64,000 bases of DNA from Methylobacterium sp. Leaf118 (lineage in GTDB: Bacteria; Pseudomonadota; Alphaproteobacteria; Rhizobiales; Beijerinckiaceae): the NCBI RefSeq assembly GCF_920984675.1, contig NZ_CAKLBV010000001.1:1-64000 (forward strand), in the 5' to 3' direction. How positions within the stretch are numbered: position 1 is the stretch's first letter; every line of letters begins with the position of its first letter. The position numbers and the translations under genes are program-made. Of this stretch, positions 33,597-42,329 are shown piece by piece. The notes beneath the pieces are model-generated. The model made no database searches and was not told the DNA's origin. It was given only the letters and a program-made list of their open reading frames with translations.

Positions 33597-35033
33597 ATGA
33601 AGGCGACGAAGAGAGGAGGGACGACGAGCCCTCATGAGGTCACGGCCGGGCACTGGACGCCGGACCTCAAGCGCTGGGGCAAACCGCATTATCTGGCCAT
33701 CGCGGAGGCCCTGGCGGACGATATCCGGACTGGGCGCCTGACGCCCGGCACGCGCCTGCCGACCCAGCGGGCGCTGGCCGATGCGCTCGACCTGAACTTC
33801 ACGACGGTGTCCCGCGGGTATGTCGAGGCGCACAAGCGCGGCCTGATCGAGGGTCGTGTCGGCCAGGGCACCTTCGTGGTCGATCCGGCCCTTCCTTCCC
33901 GTTCAGGCGCCGCCGGTGCGCCACGGGTGGGGCCGGTCGACTTCACCATGAACCTGCCGCCCGAGCCCGACGCGCCTGCCCTGCAGGCCCGCATGCAGGC
34001 ATCGTTTTCGGAGCTGTCCGGCGATCTTGCCAATCTTATGCGCTACCAGGGCTTCGGCGGGACCGACGCCGACAAGGAGGCGGCGCTGAAATGGCTGAAG
34101 GGCCGCGGAGTCGACACGAACCGGGAGCGGCTGCTGATCTGCCCTGGCGCCCACAGCGCCCTGTTCAGCGTGCTCGGTCAGGTCGCCCGCCCCGGTGACA
34201 CCATCTGCGCCGAGCGCATCACCTACCCGGGCATCCGCGCGCTCGCGGCGCATCTGGGCTTGCGCCTCGTCGACCTTCCCATGGACCGGCACGGGGTCGA
34301 CCCCGACGCTTTCGCGGCCGCCTGCACCAAGGTCGCGCCGAAGGCGATCTACCTGAACCCGCTGCTGCAGAACCCGACCACCGCGACCCTCTCCCGCACG
34401 CGGCGGGAGGCCATCATCGCGGTGGCGCGGCGCTACGCGGTCAGCATCATCGAAGACGACGCCTACGCGCGCATCTGCCCGGCACCGCCGCCGAGCTTCG
34501 CCGAACTCGCGCCGGAGATCACCTACTACGTGGCAGGGGTGGCCAAGTGCCTGGGCGCCGGCCTTCGCCTCGCCTTCCTCGTCGCCCCGAGCGCCCGGTC
34601 CACCCTGCCGGTCGCGGGTGCGCTGCGAGCCGCGACCGTCATGGCCTCGCCAATCTCGACCGCTCTCGCGACGCGCTGGATCGTGGACGGCACGGCGGAA
34701 GCCATCGTGCAGTTCGTCCGTGAGGAATCGGCCGCGCGCCAGCGCATCGTGGCCTCGCTTCTTCCGGCCGAGACCTACACCGCCGATCCGCACGGCTTCC
34801 ACGTCTGGATCACGCTGCCGGATGGCTGGACACGCTCGGCCTTCGCCAGCCAGGGGCGGTCGGCGGGGCTTGGCGTGGTCGGCAGCGATCCCTTCTGCGT
34901 GGCAGGGACACCGCCGGAGGCGGTGCGCCTCTGTCTCGGCGGCCCCTCAACCCGGCAGCAGATCACGCACGGTCTGGAAGTGCTCGCCCACGCACTCGAA
35001 GGGTCGCCGGCACTTGCCTCGACATACATCTGA
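33597..35033 (+). CDS. MocR-type GntR/aminotransferase regulator
   Basis: A 478-residue transcription factor with an N-terminal GntR winged helix (about 25-95; DDIRTGRLTPGTRLPTQRAL and TTVSRGYVEAHKRGLIEGRV) and a C-terminal aminotransferase-fold domain. The PLP site is recognisable: Asn in NPLLQNPTTATLS, Asp in SIIEDDAYARICP and the lysine in YVAGVAKCLGAGLRLAFL, so it may bind PLP and an amino-acid-like signal. It is transcribed away from the Nit1C operon and is its obvious regulator. What compound it senses is not known. Confidence 0.92.
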   Translation: MKATKRGGTTSPHEVTAGHWTPDLKRWGKPHYLAIAEALADDIRTGRLTPGTRLPTQRALADALDLNFTTVSRGYVEAHKRGLIEGRVGQGTFVVDPALPSRSGAAGAPRVGPVDFTMNLPPEPDAPALQARMQASFSELSGDLANLMRYQGFGGTDADKEAALKWLKGRGVDTNRERLLICPGAHSALFSVLGQVARPGDTICAERITYPGIRALAAHLGLRLVDLPMDRHGVDPDAFAAACTKVAPKAIYLNPLLQNPTTATLSRTRREAIIAVARRYAVSIIEDDAYARICPAPPPSFAELAPEITYYVAGVAKCLGAGLRLAFLVAPSARSTLPVAGALRAATVMASPISTALATRWIVDGTAEAIVQFVREESAARQRIVASLLPAETYTADPHGFHVWITLPDGWTRSAFASQGRSAGLGVVGSDPFCVAGTPPEAVRLCLGGPSTRQQITHGLEVLAHALEGSPALASTYI

Positions 35034-35257
35034 AACATTCCGGGCACTTACGCTGGCCATCCAGCCTCAGGCAGTTTGTGGCATCAGGCCGAGTAGCATG
35101 GATCGACCCGTGCAGGCATCAGGCGGCCATTCGAGGCGCCGCCGATTAAAGTCCGGACAGGGTCAGGAGTTCGCCCCCACCTTGTTCCGTGCCGTCAGGT
35201 CCGCGACAGACATCACCAGCCTCGTCGCGCGCCGGCACGTTGGCTGTCCGATCTCCC

Positions 35258-36325
35258 TCACAAGGAGAGATCGAGCTGCCGTGCTTCGTCATCACCGAAC
35301 GGCCCCTGCAGCGACGAGAGCGCCGCACCGATCAGCCGCACGCTCCGGCGCAAGGGAAACGCCTCGCGCAGCAGGCCGAGGCTGACCCCCTCCAGCGTCG
35401 CGCGGTCCGCTAGCGCGACCGGCAGCGAGCGCGCCCGGGTGATCTGGGTAAAGTCTGAGAACTTCAGCTTCAGCGTCACGGTGCGGGCCACCACCGCCTT
35501 CGCGGTGGCCACCGCCCACACCTTGTCGAGGCATGGCTGCAGACGTTCGGCCAGCACCGCGTACTCGCTCGTGTCCTGCGAGAACGTCGTCTCCGCGCCG
35601 ATCGATTTGCGCTCCCGGTGCGCCCGCACCGGCCGCTCGTCGATGCCACGTGCCACTGAGTGATAATGGTCGGCCGCGCTGCCGAACGCCGCCCGCAGTT
35701 CATCGAGCGAGCGTGCCTTGAGATCGGCACCGGTGTGGATGCCCAGGCGCCGCATCTTCGCTTCGGTCGCTGGTCCGACGCCGCGGAACTGACCAATCGG
35801 CAGGGTCTCGACGAAGCCCGGCCCCATCGCTGGCGTGATGACGAAGAGCGCGTCTGGCTTCCTGTGGTCGGATGCCACCTTCGCGAGGAACTTGTTGTAG
35901 GACACGCCCGCCGAGGCAACGAGCCCCGTTCGCACGAGGATCGTGGCGCGGATGTCCCTTGCAACCTCGGTCGCGGTCGGCAAGCCCTTCAGGTTCTCGG
36001 TGACGTCGAGATAGGCCTCGTCGAGCGCGACCGGCTCGATGATGGGCGTGTGCGCCTCGAACACGACGCGAATCTCGGACGAAACGGCCTTGTAGGCCTC
36101 AAAGCGTGGGCGCACGAACACGAGGTCGGGGCAGAGGCGGCGCGCGGTGGCCGAGGGCATGGCCGAGCGCACACCGAAGGCCCTCGCCTCGTAGCTCGCC
36201 GCCATCACGACGCCGCGCTCCCGCGAACCACCCACCGCGAGCGGACGATCACGCAAGCTCGGGTCGTCGCGCTGCTCGACGGAGGCGTAGAACGCATCCA
36301 TGTCGATGTGGATGATCTTGCGCAT
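35258..36325 (-). CDS. dinB: DNA polymerase IV
   Basis: A 355-residue Y-family polymerase for translesion synthesis. The palm begins MRKIIHIDMDAFYASVEQRD with the first catalytic Asp, and the second acidic pair is in PVALDEAYLDVTEN near residue 100. Other family segments are SYNKFLAKVASDHRKPD, the helix-hairpin-helix RGVGPATEAKMRRLGI and the little-finger LKLKFSDFTQITRARSL. The ATG at 36325 is chosen because it gives the standard start; the open frame continues upstream without homology. A clear LexA box was not found before it. Confidence 0.96.
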   Translation of the reverse strand: MRKIIHIDMDAFYASVEQRDDPSLRDRPLAVGGSRERGVVMAASYEARAFGVRSAMPSATARRLCPDLVFVRPRFEAYKAVSSEIRVVFEAHTPIIEPVALDEAYLDVTENLKGLPTATEVARDIRATILVRTGLVASAGVSYNKFLAKVASDHRKPDALFVITPAMGPGFVETLPIGQFRGVGPATEAKMRRLGIHTGADLKARSLDELRAAFGSAADHYHSVARGIDERPVRAHRERKSIGAETTFSQDTSEYAVLAERLQPCLDKVWAVATAKAVVARTVTLKLKFSDFTQITRARSLPVALADRATLEGVSLGLLREAFPLRRSVRLIGAALSSLQGPFGDDEARQLDLSL

Positions 36326-37020
36326 CGGCGTCGAGCTGAGACCACATCCCCTGCAGGCCGCCCACGCGCGGCGCCACCTGCTTCGCGGTTCAGCGTTTGT
36401 TCCCATCCGGGCAGGCGTGGTCAAGGGACGCAGACCAGCATCCCCTGCGTTGATCGAGGTGCCCGAGCCCGTCACGGTCGTCGGAGGAGGCGCGGCCGAG
36501 AGAACACATCGGCGCATCCCTGCGAAGGGAGCCGGGGCGAGGTGATGTTTCGCGGCTGTCGCCACCACTACATGACGTTCCAAAATCACCCGGCGGACGA
36601 GAGGATGAGGAAGCGGCCATCCATCCGCCACAGGCCACACGCCGCCGGCCGCCGGCATCCACCAGCCTGACAGACCGCCGACCAGACGTGCAGCCGACAC
36701 CCCGCCGCCGCCCGCCGGCTGTGCCGACCCGCCGCCCCACGACGCCCACACGGCCCTGCCGCCCAACCGGACTGACGCCCCCTGACCTGCCGCCGCCCCG
36801 GACCCGTGTTCATCCGGATGGACCTACACATCGCGGCCCCTTGACCGGCCGCGGGGGGAGCACAAAACGCGTTGACCGACGCCCCTTCGTCGCCCCGCCT
36901 GACAGTTCGCTGGCCGCCGCTGCGGCTGACAGGGACTCGTTTCCCCCAGACCGGTGGCCCGACCAAACCGGCACCACCCACAACACTGCATCACCGTAAG
37001 CTGGCCGGTTCCGGCAGCGC

Positions 37021-37048
37021 CAAGTGTTTGAAACTTGAGCGGTCGCGT
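37021..37048 (+). repeat. Dispersed non-coding repeat A, copy 1
   Basis: The core TGAAACTTGAGCGGT with AAGTG upstream and GCGT downstream is shared, with three differences over 28 bases, by 43605-43632. Both copies lie in gene-poor DNA in the same orientation. The role is unknown; a dispersed intergenic repeat or a transposon relic are possible. Confidence 0.55.
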
Positions 37049-37119
37049 CTTGGCCATCAAACACCTTACCCGCCCGCACGGAGCGTATCAGAGGTGTCCG
37101 TGAAACCGGGGGAGGATCA

Positions 37120-37141
37120 GTGCAGAAAACGACCGCTTTCC
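37120..37141 (+). repeat. Dispersed non-coding repeat B, copy 1
   Basis: GTGCAGAAAACGACCGCTTT followed by CC differs in one base from 40518-40539. It lies in the same gene-poor block as copy 1 of repeat A, about 70 bases downstream of it. Confidence 0.55.
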
Positions 37142-37296
37142 GCACACGAGCTAACAGCCGCTCCCGGACCCAACTCGGTCATCTCGTGGCCCAACAGCGT
37201 CTCCCCAAAGCGGAAGTTGGTCAGTCCCGTTCTTCGACCGGCAGACGGCCGATGGCTGCAGACTGCTGGAACGCCCCCAAAGAAGCAACTTGACTG

Positions 37297-37308
37297 ATCG
37301 TTCCAAAA
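37297..37308 (+). promoter_or_regulatory. Possible TetR operator before the regulator gene
   Basis: ATCGTTCCAAAA lies 18 bases before the TetR start. With TGGAACG at 37267-37273 it forms an inverted pair (TGGAACG...CGTTCCA). The same box, ATCGTTCCAGAA, stands before the SDR gene at 37924-37935. Sharing between the regulator and its neighbour suggests autoregulation and control of the SDR gene. Confidence 0.5.
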
Positions 37309-37325
37309 CAGCCTAAACACAGCGA

Positions 37326-37892
37326 ATGGCAAGGCCGAAGGCATTCGATACGGAGATCGCGCTCGATGCGGCGATGGGCGTTTTCCGTGAACACGGATAC
37401 GAGGGCACCTCGGCCGAGATGTTGCTGGATGCGATGAAGATCGGCCGTCAGAGCCTGTACGATACGTTCGGGGACAAGTGGCGGCTCTATCAGGCCACGC
37501 TCCGTCGATACTGCCAGCTCGAAGGCCATGGTCACGTTACTGCACTGCGGGGGCAGGACAGAGCTTTCGACGGAATTCGCGCCATGATCGATCGGGTCGT
37601 GGCCGATCCTCGTTCGCCCTGTCTAGGCGTGAGTTCTGCCTGCGAGTTCGGACAGACCAAGCCGGAATTGGACGCCATCAAGGTCGCAGCGGACCATGTG
37701 CTGCGAACGGCGATGGTCGCGCGCATACAGGAAGCACAGGCTGACGGAGACGTTTCGCCCGACCTGCAAGCTAACGAGATCGTCGATTTTCTCTACGCCT
37801 CTTTCGCAGGCATCCGCATCGCCGCACGAAGCGGCGCAGATCATCCGCGGCTGGAGGCGTTGGGAAGGACTACTCTACGCGCGCTTAGATAG
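37326..37892 (+). CDS. TetR/AcrR-family repressor
   Basis: A 188-residue regulator. The N-terminal helix-turn-helix runs from about 8 to 55: ALDAAMGVFREHGYEGTSAE and MKIGRQSLYDTFGDKWRLYQ. The C-terminal ligand domain includes DPRSPCLGVSSACEFGQTKP, a form seen in YtfA/NemR-like redox-responsive repressors where a Cys lies near the pocket. The next gene, an SDR oxidoreductase, begins 55 bases downstream behind a copy of the same putative operator. Confidence 0.93.
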   Translation: MARPKAFDTEIALDAAMGVFREHGYEGTSAEMLLDAMKIGRQSLYDTFGDKWRLYQATLRRYCQLEGHGHVTALRGQDRAFDGIRAMIDRVVADPRSPCLGVSSACEFGQTKPELDAIKVAADHVLRTAMVARIQEAQADGDVSPDLQANEIVDFLYASFAGIRIAARSGADHPRLEALGRTTLRALR

Positions 37893-37923
37893 GCCGCCCC
37901 TTTTTTTGCCCTATTTTTGACCA

Positions 37924-37935
37924 ATCGTTCCAGAA
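37924..37935 (+). promoter_or_regulatory. Possible TetR operator before the SDR gene
   Basis: ATCGTTCCAGAA lies 12 bases before the SDR start codon and matches the box upstream of the TetR gene in 11 of 12 bases. The position would overlap the ribosome site or a promoter, consistent with repression. Confidence 0.45.
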
Positions 37936-37947
37936 AGCGATGCCGTT

Positions 37948-38697
37948 ATGACACCTCATGTGACACGTCCTTCGAATTCAAAGCGAACTGCACTCGTTTA
38001 TGGCGGATCGCGTGGTATCGGCGCCGCCGCTGTTCGGCGATTGGTATCGGACGGCTATGCCGTCGCCTTCACCTACGTCTCGCGAGCCGACAAAGCGTAC
38101 AAAGTCGTGGAAGAGGTCGCAGCCAAAGGCGGAGAAGCCTTGGCAATACGAGCTGATAGCTCCGATCCGGCAGCAATTTGGTCGGCTGTAGCTCAGGCCA
38201 TCGAGCGCTTCGGGACGATCGACATTGTCGTCGTGAATGCCGGAATCTTTAAACTCGGAGCGATCGACGCCGTCTCGCTGGATGACCTCGATCAGATGCT
38301 CGCGATCAATGTTCGTGGCGTCTTTCTATCAATCCAGGCGGCCGTCCCGTATCTAGCCGAAGGTGGCCGGGTCATCACGATCGGAAGCAATACGGCCGTC
38401 AGGACGGGCCATGCTGGGGCCAGCGTCTACCAATTCACGAAAGCTGCCGTCGCCGCGATGGTGAAGGGCATTGCTCTCGATCTCGCGCCCCGGCGGATCA
38501 CGGTCAACAACATCCAACCTGGTCCGACCGTAACCGACATCACAGCAGACTTGGTGGACACGCTTGCTGAGCGGAGCCCGATGAAGCGGATCGCCGATCC
38601 TGCGGAAATCGCCGGGCTCGTCTCATACCTTGCACGCAGCGAGGCTGGCTACATCACCGGCGCGAGCCTCACCATTGATGGCGGCTTCTTACTCTGA
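37948..38697 (+). CDS. Short-chain dehydrogenase/reductase
   Basis: A 249-residue classical SDR. The cofactor motif is YGGSRGIGAAAVRRL near residue 18 with the TALV strand before it, followed by VVNAGIF near 92 and catalytic residues Ser in TIGSNTAV, Tyr and Lys in YQFTKAAVAAM. The C-terminus ends in the usual GASLTIDGGFLL. NADP(H) is likely given the basic region after strand 2. It follows the TetR gene, which probably represses it; the substrate is unknown. Confidence 0.95.
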   Translation: MTPHVTRPSNSKRTALVYGGSRGIGAAAVRRLVSDGYAVAFTYVSRADKAYKVVEEVAAKGGEALAIRADSSDPAAIWSAVAQAIERFGTIDIVVVNAGIFKLGAIDAVSLDDLDQMLAINVRGVFLSIQAAVPYLAEGGRVITIGSNTAVRTGHAGASVYQFTKAAVAAMVKGIALDLAPRRITVNNIQPGPTVTDITADLVDTLAERSPMKRIADPAEIAGLVSYLARSEAGYITGASLTIDGGFLL

Positions 38698-38767
38698 ACC
38701 GTCGCGTCTAATTTAGCCGGTTTTTTAACTAGTCCTCCATGACAACCTAAAATGCGGAGGTACTTGC

Positions 38768-39814
38768 ATGTCTGAATCTACGTTATGGGATCGCCGAACG
38801 TTGCTGGCGGGTGCTGCAAGCCTCGCCGGGCCGGGACTGACCCTGCTTTCTAGTGCACGGGCCTTGGCAGAAGGGTCTTCCAGCAAGGCTCAGGATACGT
38901 CGACGGGTTCAGGCGGCTCGTTCGGATCTCTAAAGCAAGTTCAAGCGGGAGACCTGAATATTGCTTATGCAGAGGCAGGTCCTGCGGACGGAAAGTCTGT
39001 CCTCCTTCTGCACGGCTGGCCCTATGACATCTACAGCTATGTCGATGTCGCTCCCGTTCTGGCGGCGGCGGGATACCGGGTCGTCATCCCGTATCTCCGC
39101 GGCTACGGCGCGACGCGATTTCTGTCGGAGTCGACTCCGCGCAACGGCCAGCAAGCCGCTCTGGCGGTTGACGCGAAGAACTTCCTCGATGCGTTGAACA
39201 TCGAAAAGGCGATTGTCGCCGGCTACGATTGGGGCGCGCGTACGGCTTGCATCCTCGCTGCCCTCTGGCCGGAACGCTGCAAGGGATTGGTCTCGGTCAG
39301 TGGCTACCTGATCGGGAGCCAAGCTGCGAACGCGATGCCGTTGCCACCAAAGGCCGAACTGCAATGGTGGTATCAGTATTACTTCGCGACCGAGCGTGGC
39401 CGGGAAGGGTATGGTCTCTACACCCGCGACTTCGTCCGGCTGATCTGGCAACTGGCATCCCCGCAATGGCGCTTCGACGACGCGACCTTTGCGCGGTCGG
39501 CACCGGCGTTCGAGAACCCCGATCACGTGGCGATCTCGATCCATAACTACCGCTGGCGACTGAAGCTGGCGGAGGGCGAAGCCCGCTACGACGAGATCGA
39601 GCGCAAGCTGGCGGCTTTCCCAACCATCTCTAGCCCCACGATCACGATGGAAGGCGACGCCAACGGTGCCCCCCACCCCGAGCCGTCTGCTTACGCCAAG
39701 AAATTCTCGGGTCGATATGAGCATCGCCTCGTGAGTGGCGGTATCGGACACAACCTCCCACAAGAGGCACCGGGTGCTTTTGCGCAGGCGGTGATCGACG
39801 TCGATGGCTTCTGA
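38768..39814 (+). CDS. Exported alpha/beta hydrolase of the epoxide hydrolase type
   Basis: A 348-residue hydrolase with an export signal: LWDRRTLLAGAASLAGPGLT resembles a Tat signal (twin Arg then hydrophobic core). The fold shows LLLHGWPYDIYSY (HGxP oxyanion motif), IPYLRGYGATRFL and the elbow VAGYDWGARTA, where the nucleophile is Asp as in epoxide hydrolases and haloalkane dehalogenases. An acid lies in MEGDANG and the His in GGIGHNLPQEAP. Its end overlaps the cytochrome P460 gene by 11 bases, so the two are cotranslated and probably both periplasmic. The natural substrate is unknown. Confidence 0.9.
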   Translation: MSESTLWDRRTLLAGAASLAGPGLTLLSSARALAEGSSSKAQDTSTGSGGSFGSLKQVQAGDLNIAYAEAGPADGKSVLLLHGWPYDIYSYVDVAPVLAAAGYRVVIPYLRGYGATRFLSESTPRNGQQAALAVDAKNFLDALNIEKAIVAGYDWGARTACILAALWPERCKGLVSVSGYLIGSQAANAMPLPPKAELQWWYQYYFATERGREGYGLYTRDFVRLIWQLASPQWRFDDATFARSAPAFENPDHVAISIHNYRWRLKLAEGEARYDEIERKLAAFPTISSPTITMEGDANGAPHPEPSAYAKKFSGRYEHRLVSGGIGHNLPQEAPGAFAQAVIDVDGF

Positions 39815-40322
39815 TCGCCGGGCGGCCTTTGCCATCTCTACCGGAGTGCTCGCGCTGGCTGGCTCGATCATAGCGGCGTCAGGGGTTGCGCAATCTTCAG
39901 ACAAGCCCGCTTCGCCGATCTACGGGGCGACGATCCCCGACGGCTACCGTGCGTGGCAACTCATTGCGCCAGCGCTGGAAGACGCACCGCTGAACGAGTT
40001 GCGCGCCGTTGTCGGGAACGAGGTTGCCGTCAAGGCTTACAGCGCCGGGACGTCGCCATTTCCGGACGGAACCATTCTGGTGAAACTCGCATGGGAACGC
40101 GTTCAATCGTCGGATTTCGAGTCTGCGACCATCCCGGGGCGAGCAACAACGGTGCAGGTCATGGTCAAGGACACGAAGCGCTATCCCGATACCGGTGGCT
40201 GGGGCTTCGGACGCTTCATTGACGGCAAACCGGTCGATGAGGCCCAACATCAGACCTGCTTCGCTTGCCATGAAGCGCGGGTGAAGGATCGTGACTACGT
40301 CTTCACGCGGTATGCTCGCTGA
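39804..40322 (+). CDS. Cytochrome P460-family protein
   Basis: A 172-residue exported haem protein. After a hydrophobic leader (AAFAISTGVLALAGSIIAAS) comes the P460 domain with IPDGYRAWQLIAP near residue 45 and the C-terminal haem motif CFACHEARVKDRDYVF. Cytochrome P460 proteins carry a c-type haem with an extra lysine link and oxidise hydroxylamine or related compounds, but many members have no known reaction. It overlaps the hydrolase upstream. No cytochrome partner is near. Confidence 0.88.
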   Translation: MASDRRAAFAISTGVLALAGSIIAASGVAQSSDKPASPIYGATIPDGYRAWQLIAPALEDAPLNELRAVVGNEVAVKAYSAGTSPFPDGTILVKLAWERVQSSDFESATIPGRATTVQVMVKDTKRYPDTGGWGFGRFIDGKPVDEAQHQTCFACHEARVKDRDYVFTRYAR

Positions 40323-40753
40323 CGTGCTTGGTCCAACTCAAAGCTGACGATGGGATCGGCTTCCGATTGGCTGAGCAAGAGGCCGATCCTATCCTCAATA
40401 GCTCTCGTCCGCGGGACGAAACCGGGCGGGGCCGCCACGTCTGCTTCTCTATCTTGTCGCCCGAAAGCAGACCAGCGGAAGACCACCCCGAGCAGCCATT
40501 CCACCTTTCGCCCCCATGTGCAGAAAACGACCGTTTTCCAGCGACTTAAACGCATGCAGAAACTCTGTGGGGAAATCAAATTCTGGGGCACGCAAACGTT
40601 TTGTGGCAGGAGCTGGCTCTCGGCCCATGGGCTCGAACCGCTGCTTACGACCCTACTCGGAGCTTCGGATTGTCTGCTTCTCGGCCGTTTTCGTGGACGC
40701 AAGCGCAACAAACACGGTTGTCGGTAAGCAGACCGTCCGCTCCTCGTTTGACC
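40323..40753. other. Gene-poor region with repeated motifs
   Basis: No gene is supported. Plus-strand open frames here have no motif and share sequence with the other gene-poor blocks. It contains repeat B copy 2 and several GCAGACC/GGTAAGCAGACCGTCCGCT-type segments akin to those in 22.1, 37.2 and 43.4 kb. Confidence 0.45.
40518..40539 (+). repeat. Dispersed non-coding repeat B, copy 2
   Basis: GTGCAGAAAACGACCGTTTT followed by CC differs from 37120-37141 in one base. Both copies stand in intergenic DNA of similar composition. Confidence 0.55.
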
Positions 40754-41239
40754 TCAAGCTGCGGCGGCGAGCACGCCCCGGAGCTGATCGTCCAAGTCAG
40801 CTGCGACGGCGTCGACCTCCCGATTGCTGAACTGTCCGAAGGTGGTGGCCGGGCGGTCGTACTCGAACGCGACGCCGCCCTCTTCATCCTCGCGCAGGAG
40901 CACCCGGATCGGCGCGTAGAGGGCGGCGGAGAGGGCGTGCCGGGTCATCCGCGCGGCCGTCAGCGGATTGCCGATGTCGTACTGGACGGCCTTGCAGCTC
41001 AGCCCGGCGGTGAGGAGCAGGCCGCCGTGGTCGCGGGCGCCGAAGATCGAGAGCGGCGCCTGCCGTTCGAGGAGATCGCGCGCCGCCTCCACCTTTCCGT
41101 CGCGCAGCAGCCCGGCATAGGCGTGGTCGAGGGGCGGCACCGCCGCCTCCAGGGCGGCGCGCACCGCCTCGAAGGTTTTCTGGGACCGCAGCGTCACGTG
41201 CTCGACGGTGATGCGGGTCGAAGTGATCTGTTCAGGCAT
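40754..41239 (-). CDS. DUF302-domain protein
   Basis: A 161-residue protein with the DUF302 pattern: a first strand TRITVEHVTLRSQKTFEAVR, then ARDHGGLLLTAGLSCKAVQY (VxxIGNP form 'YDIGNPLTAARM') and the C-terminal VAFEYDRPATTFGQFSN followed by a VAADLDDQL helix. DUF302 proteins are small alpha-beta domains of unknown role, sometimes linked to stress. GAGG lies eight bases before the ATG. It follows the hydrolase gene in the same operon, 41 bases after its stop. Confidence 0.85.
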   Translation of the reverse strand: MPEQITSTRITVEHVTLRSQKTFEAVRAALEAAVPPLDHAYAGLLRDGKVEAARDLLERQAPLSIFGARDHGGLLLTAGLSCKAVQYDIGNPLTAARMTRHALSAALYAPIRVLLREDEEGGVAFEYDRPATTFGQFSNREVDAVAADLDDQLRGVLAAAA

Positions 41240-41280
41240 GGTGTCGATCCTCGCTTCTCAGGGGGATGTAGGGCCGCCCC

Positions 41281-42198
41281 TCAACTGACGGCCGAGAGCT
41301 TCGGCTTCACTGTGCGGGCGAGGATGATGTCGGCCCAGGCCTCCGGACGCTCCAGGGCGCTGAAATGCCCCGTCCGCTCGAGAGTGATGATTTCGGGCGA
41401 GGGGAGGGCCGCCGCGACCCCGGCGCGGTCCTGCGGATTCGCCCAATCCTTGTCGCCCCAGACCAGCGTGACCGGCGCGGTGACAGACCGATACCGGGCG
41501 CGGGCCGCGACGAAGCTCGGAAGCGCCTTGAGCAGCGTCCGCGCCGCCCTGCTGTAGCCGGCCCGACCACCGACCCGGGCATACTCGTCCAAGAGGTCGG
41601 AGGGCAGGCTGCGGGGATCGTGGAAGCCGCCCTTCATGATGCCGCCGGTGATCGACCGGTTCTCCAAAGCCGCGAAGATCGGGCCGAGGAACGGCGCCCG
41701 CACGCTCTTGATGATGATTGAGGCGAGCAGGTTCGAGCGCTCCAGCCCCGGCAGATAGTCGTAGGTGTTGAAGGCGAAAACCCGCTCGACCGCGTCGCCG
41801 AGTTCCGCGGCCAGCGAGAGCGATAGCGTCGCGCCGATGGACTCGCCCGCGAGGATCGGGCGCTCGATGCCGAGGGTCGCGATGAACTCGCGCAGTGCCA
41901 CCCGCAGGGTGGGCTCGTCCTTTCGGGCGTCCGGCTTCAGGTCCGACCAGCCGAAGCCCGGCAGATCGAGGGCGTAGACCGTAAAGTGGGGCGCGAGCAG
42001 CGGGATCACACGCTGGAACAGGTCGAGCTGCGTCCGCACGGTGTGGGTCAGGACGAGGTTCGGCCCGCTTCCGGCCCGGACGTAGCGGATGCGGGTCCCG
42101 TCCCGCAGCGTCGCGACGGCGATCTCGCCAGAGGCGAGCCAGCGGCGTGTGTAGTCCTCGGCGTCCCGGCCAAGGGTGGCAATGCTTTGCGTGGTCAT
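41281..42198 (-). CDS. Alpha/beta hydrolase
   Basis: A 305-residue serine hydrolase. It has VLTHTVRTQLDLFQRVIPLL in place of the usual HGxG, VYALDLPGFGWSDLKPD, the elbow LAGESIGATLSL with the nucleophile Ser, an acid in WGDKDWANP and the His in ERTGHFSALERPE. No export signal is visible. The ATG at 42198 is taken as the start; the frame extends 15 codons upstream without support. It is divergent from the GlxA-type regulator, with 131 bases between them, and leads the DUF302 operon. Confidence 0.9.
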   Translation of the reverse strand: MTTQSIATLGRDAEDYTRRWLASGEIAVATLRDGTRIRYVRAGSGPNLVLTHTVRTQLDLFQRVIPLLAPHFTVYALDLPGFGWSDLKPDARKDEPTLRVALREFIATLGIERPILAGESIGATLSLSLAAELGDAVERVFAFNTYDYLPGLERSNLLASIIIKSVRAPFLGPIFAALENRSITGGIMKGGFHDPRSLPSDLLDEYARVGGRAGYSRAARTLLKALPSFVAARARYRSVTAPVTLVWGDKDWANPQDRAGVAAALPSPEIITLERTGHFSALERPEAWADIILARTVKPKLSAVS

Positions 42199-42329
42199 GG
42201 GACAAACTCCTGCGCGACGGGGCCGGCGCGGTGTGTCGCCCACGCCTGTGCCATCGAACCTAGACGCGCCCCGTCATATCCCATATGTCGAACACCCCAC
42301 CTTTTCGGACATTCGAAGCGAGTTTCGCC

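Larger units (their letters stand above)
36326..37325. other. Gene-poor, cytosine-rich region with repeated motifs
   Basis: No gene is supported in this kilobase. From 36600 to 36900 the plus strand is a low-complexity run rich in CCG, CCC and CAC, giving long shadow frames of Pro/Arg. From 37000 two motifs also found at 40.5 and 43.6 kb appear, listed separately. The last 30 bases hold a possible TetR operator. Confidence 0.5.

Noticed and set aside
36586-37000. Proline- and arginine-rich frames in the cytosine-rich block
   Set aside because: Low-complexity composition causes open frames on both strands; no motif or ribosome site supports them.
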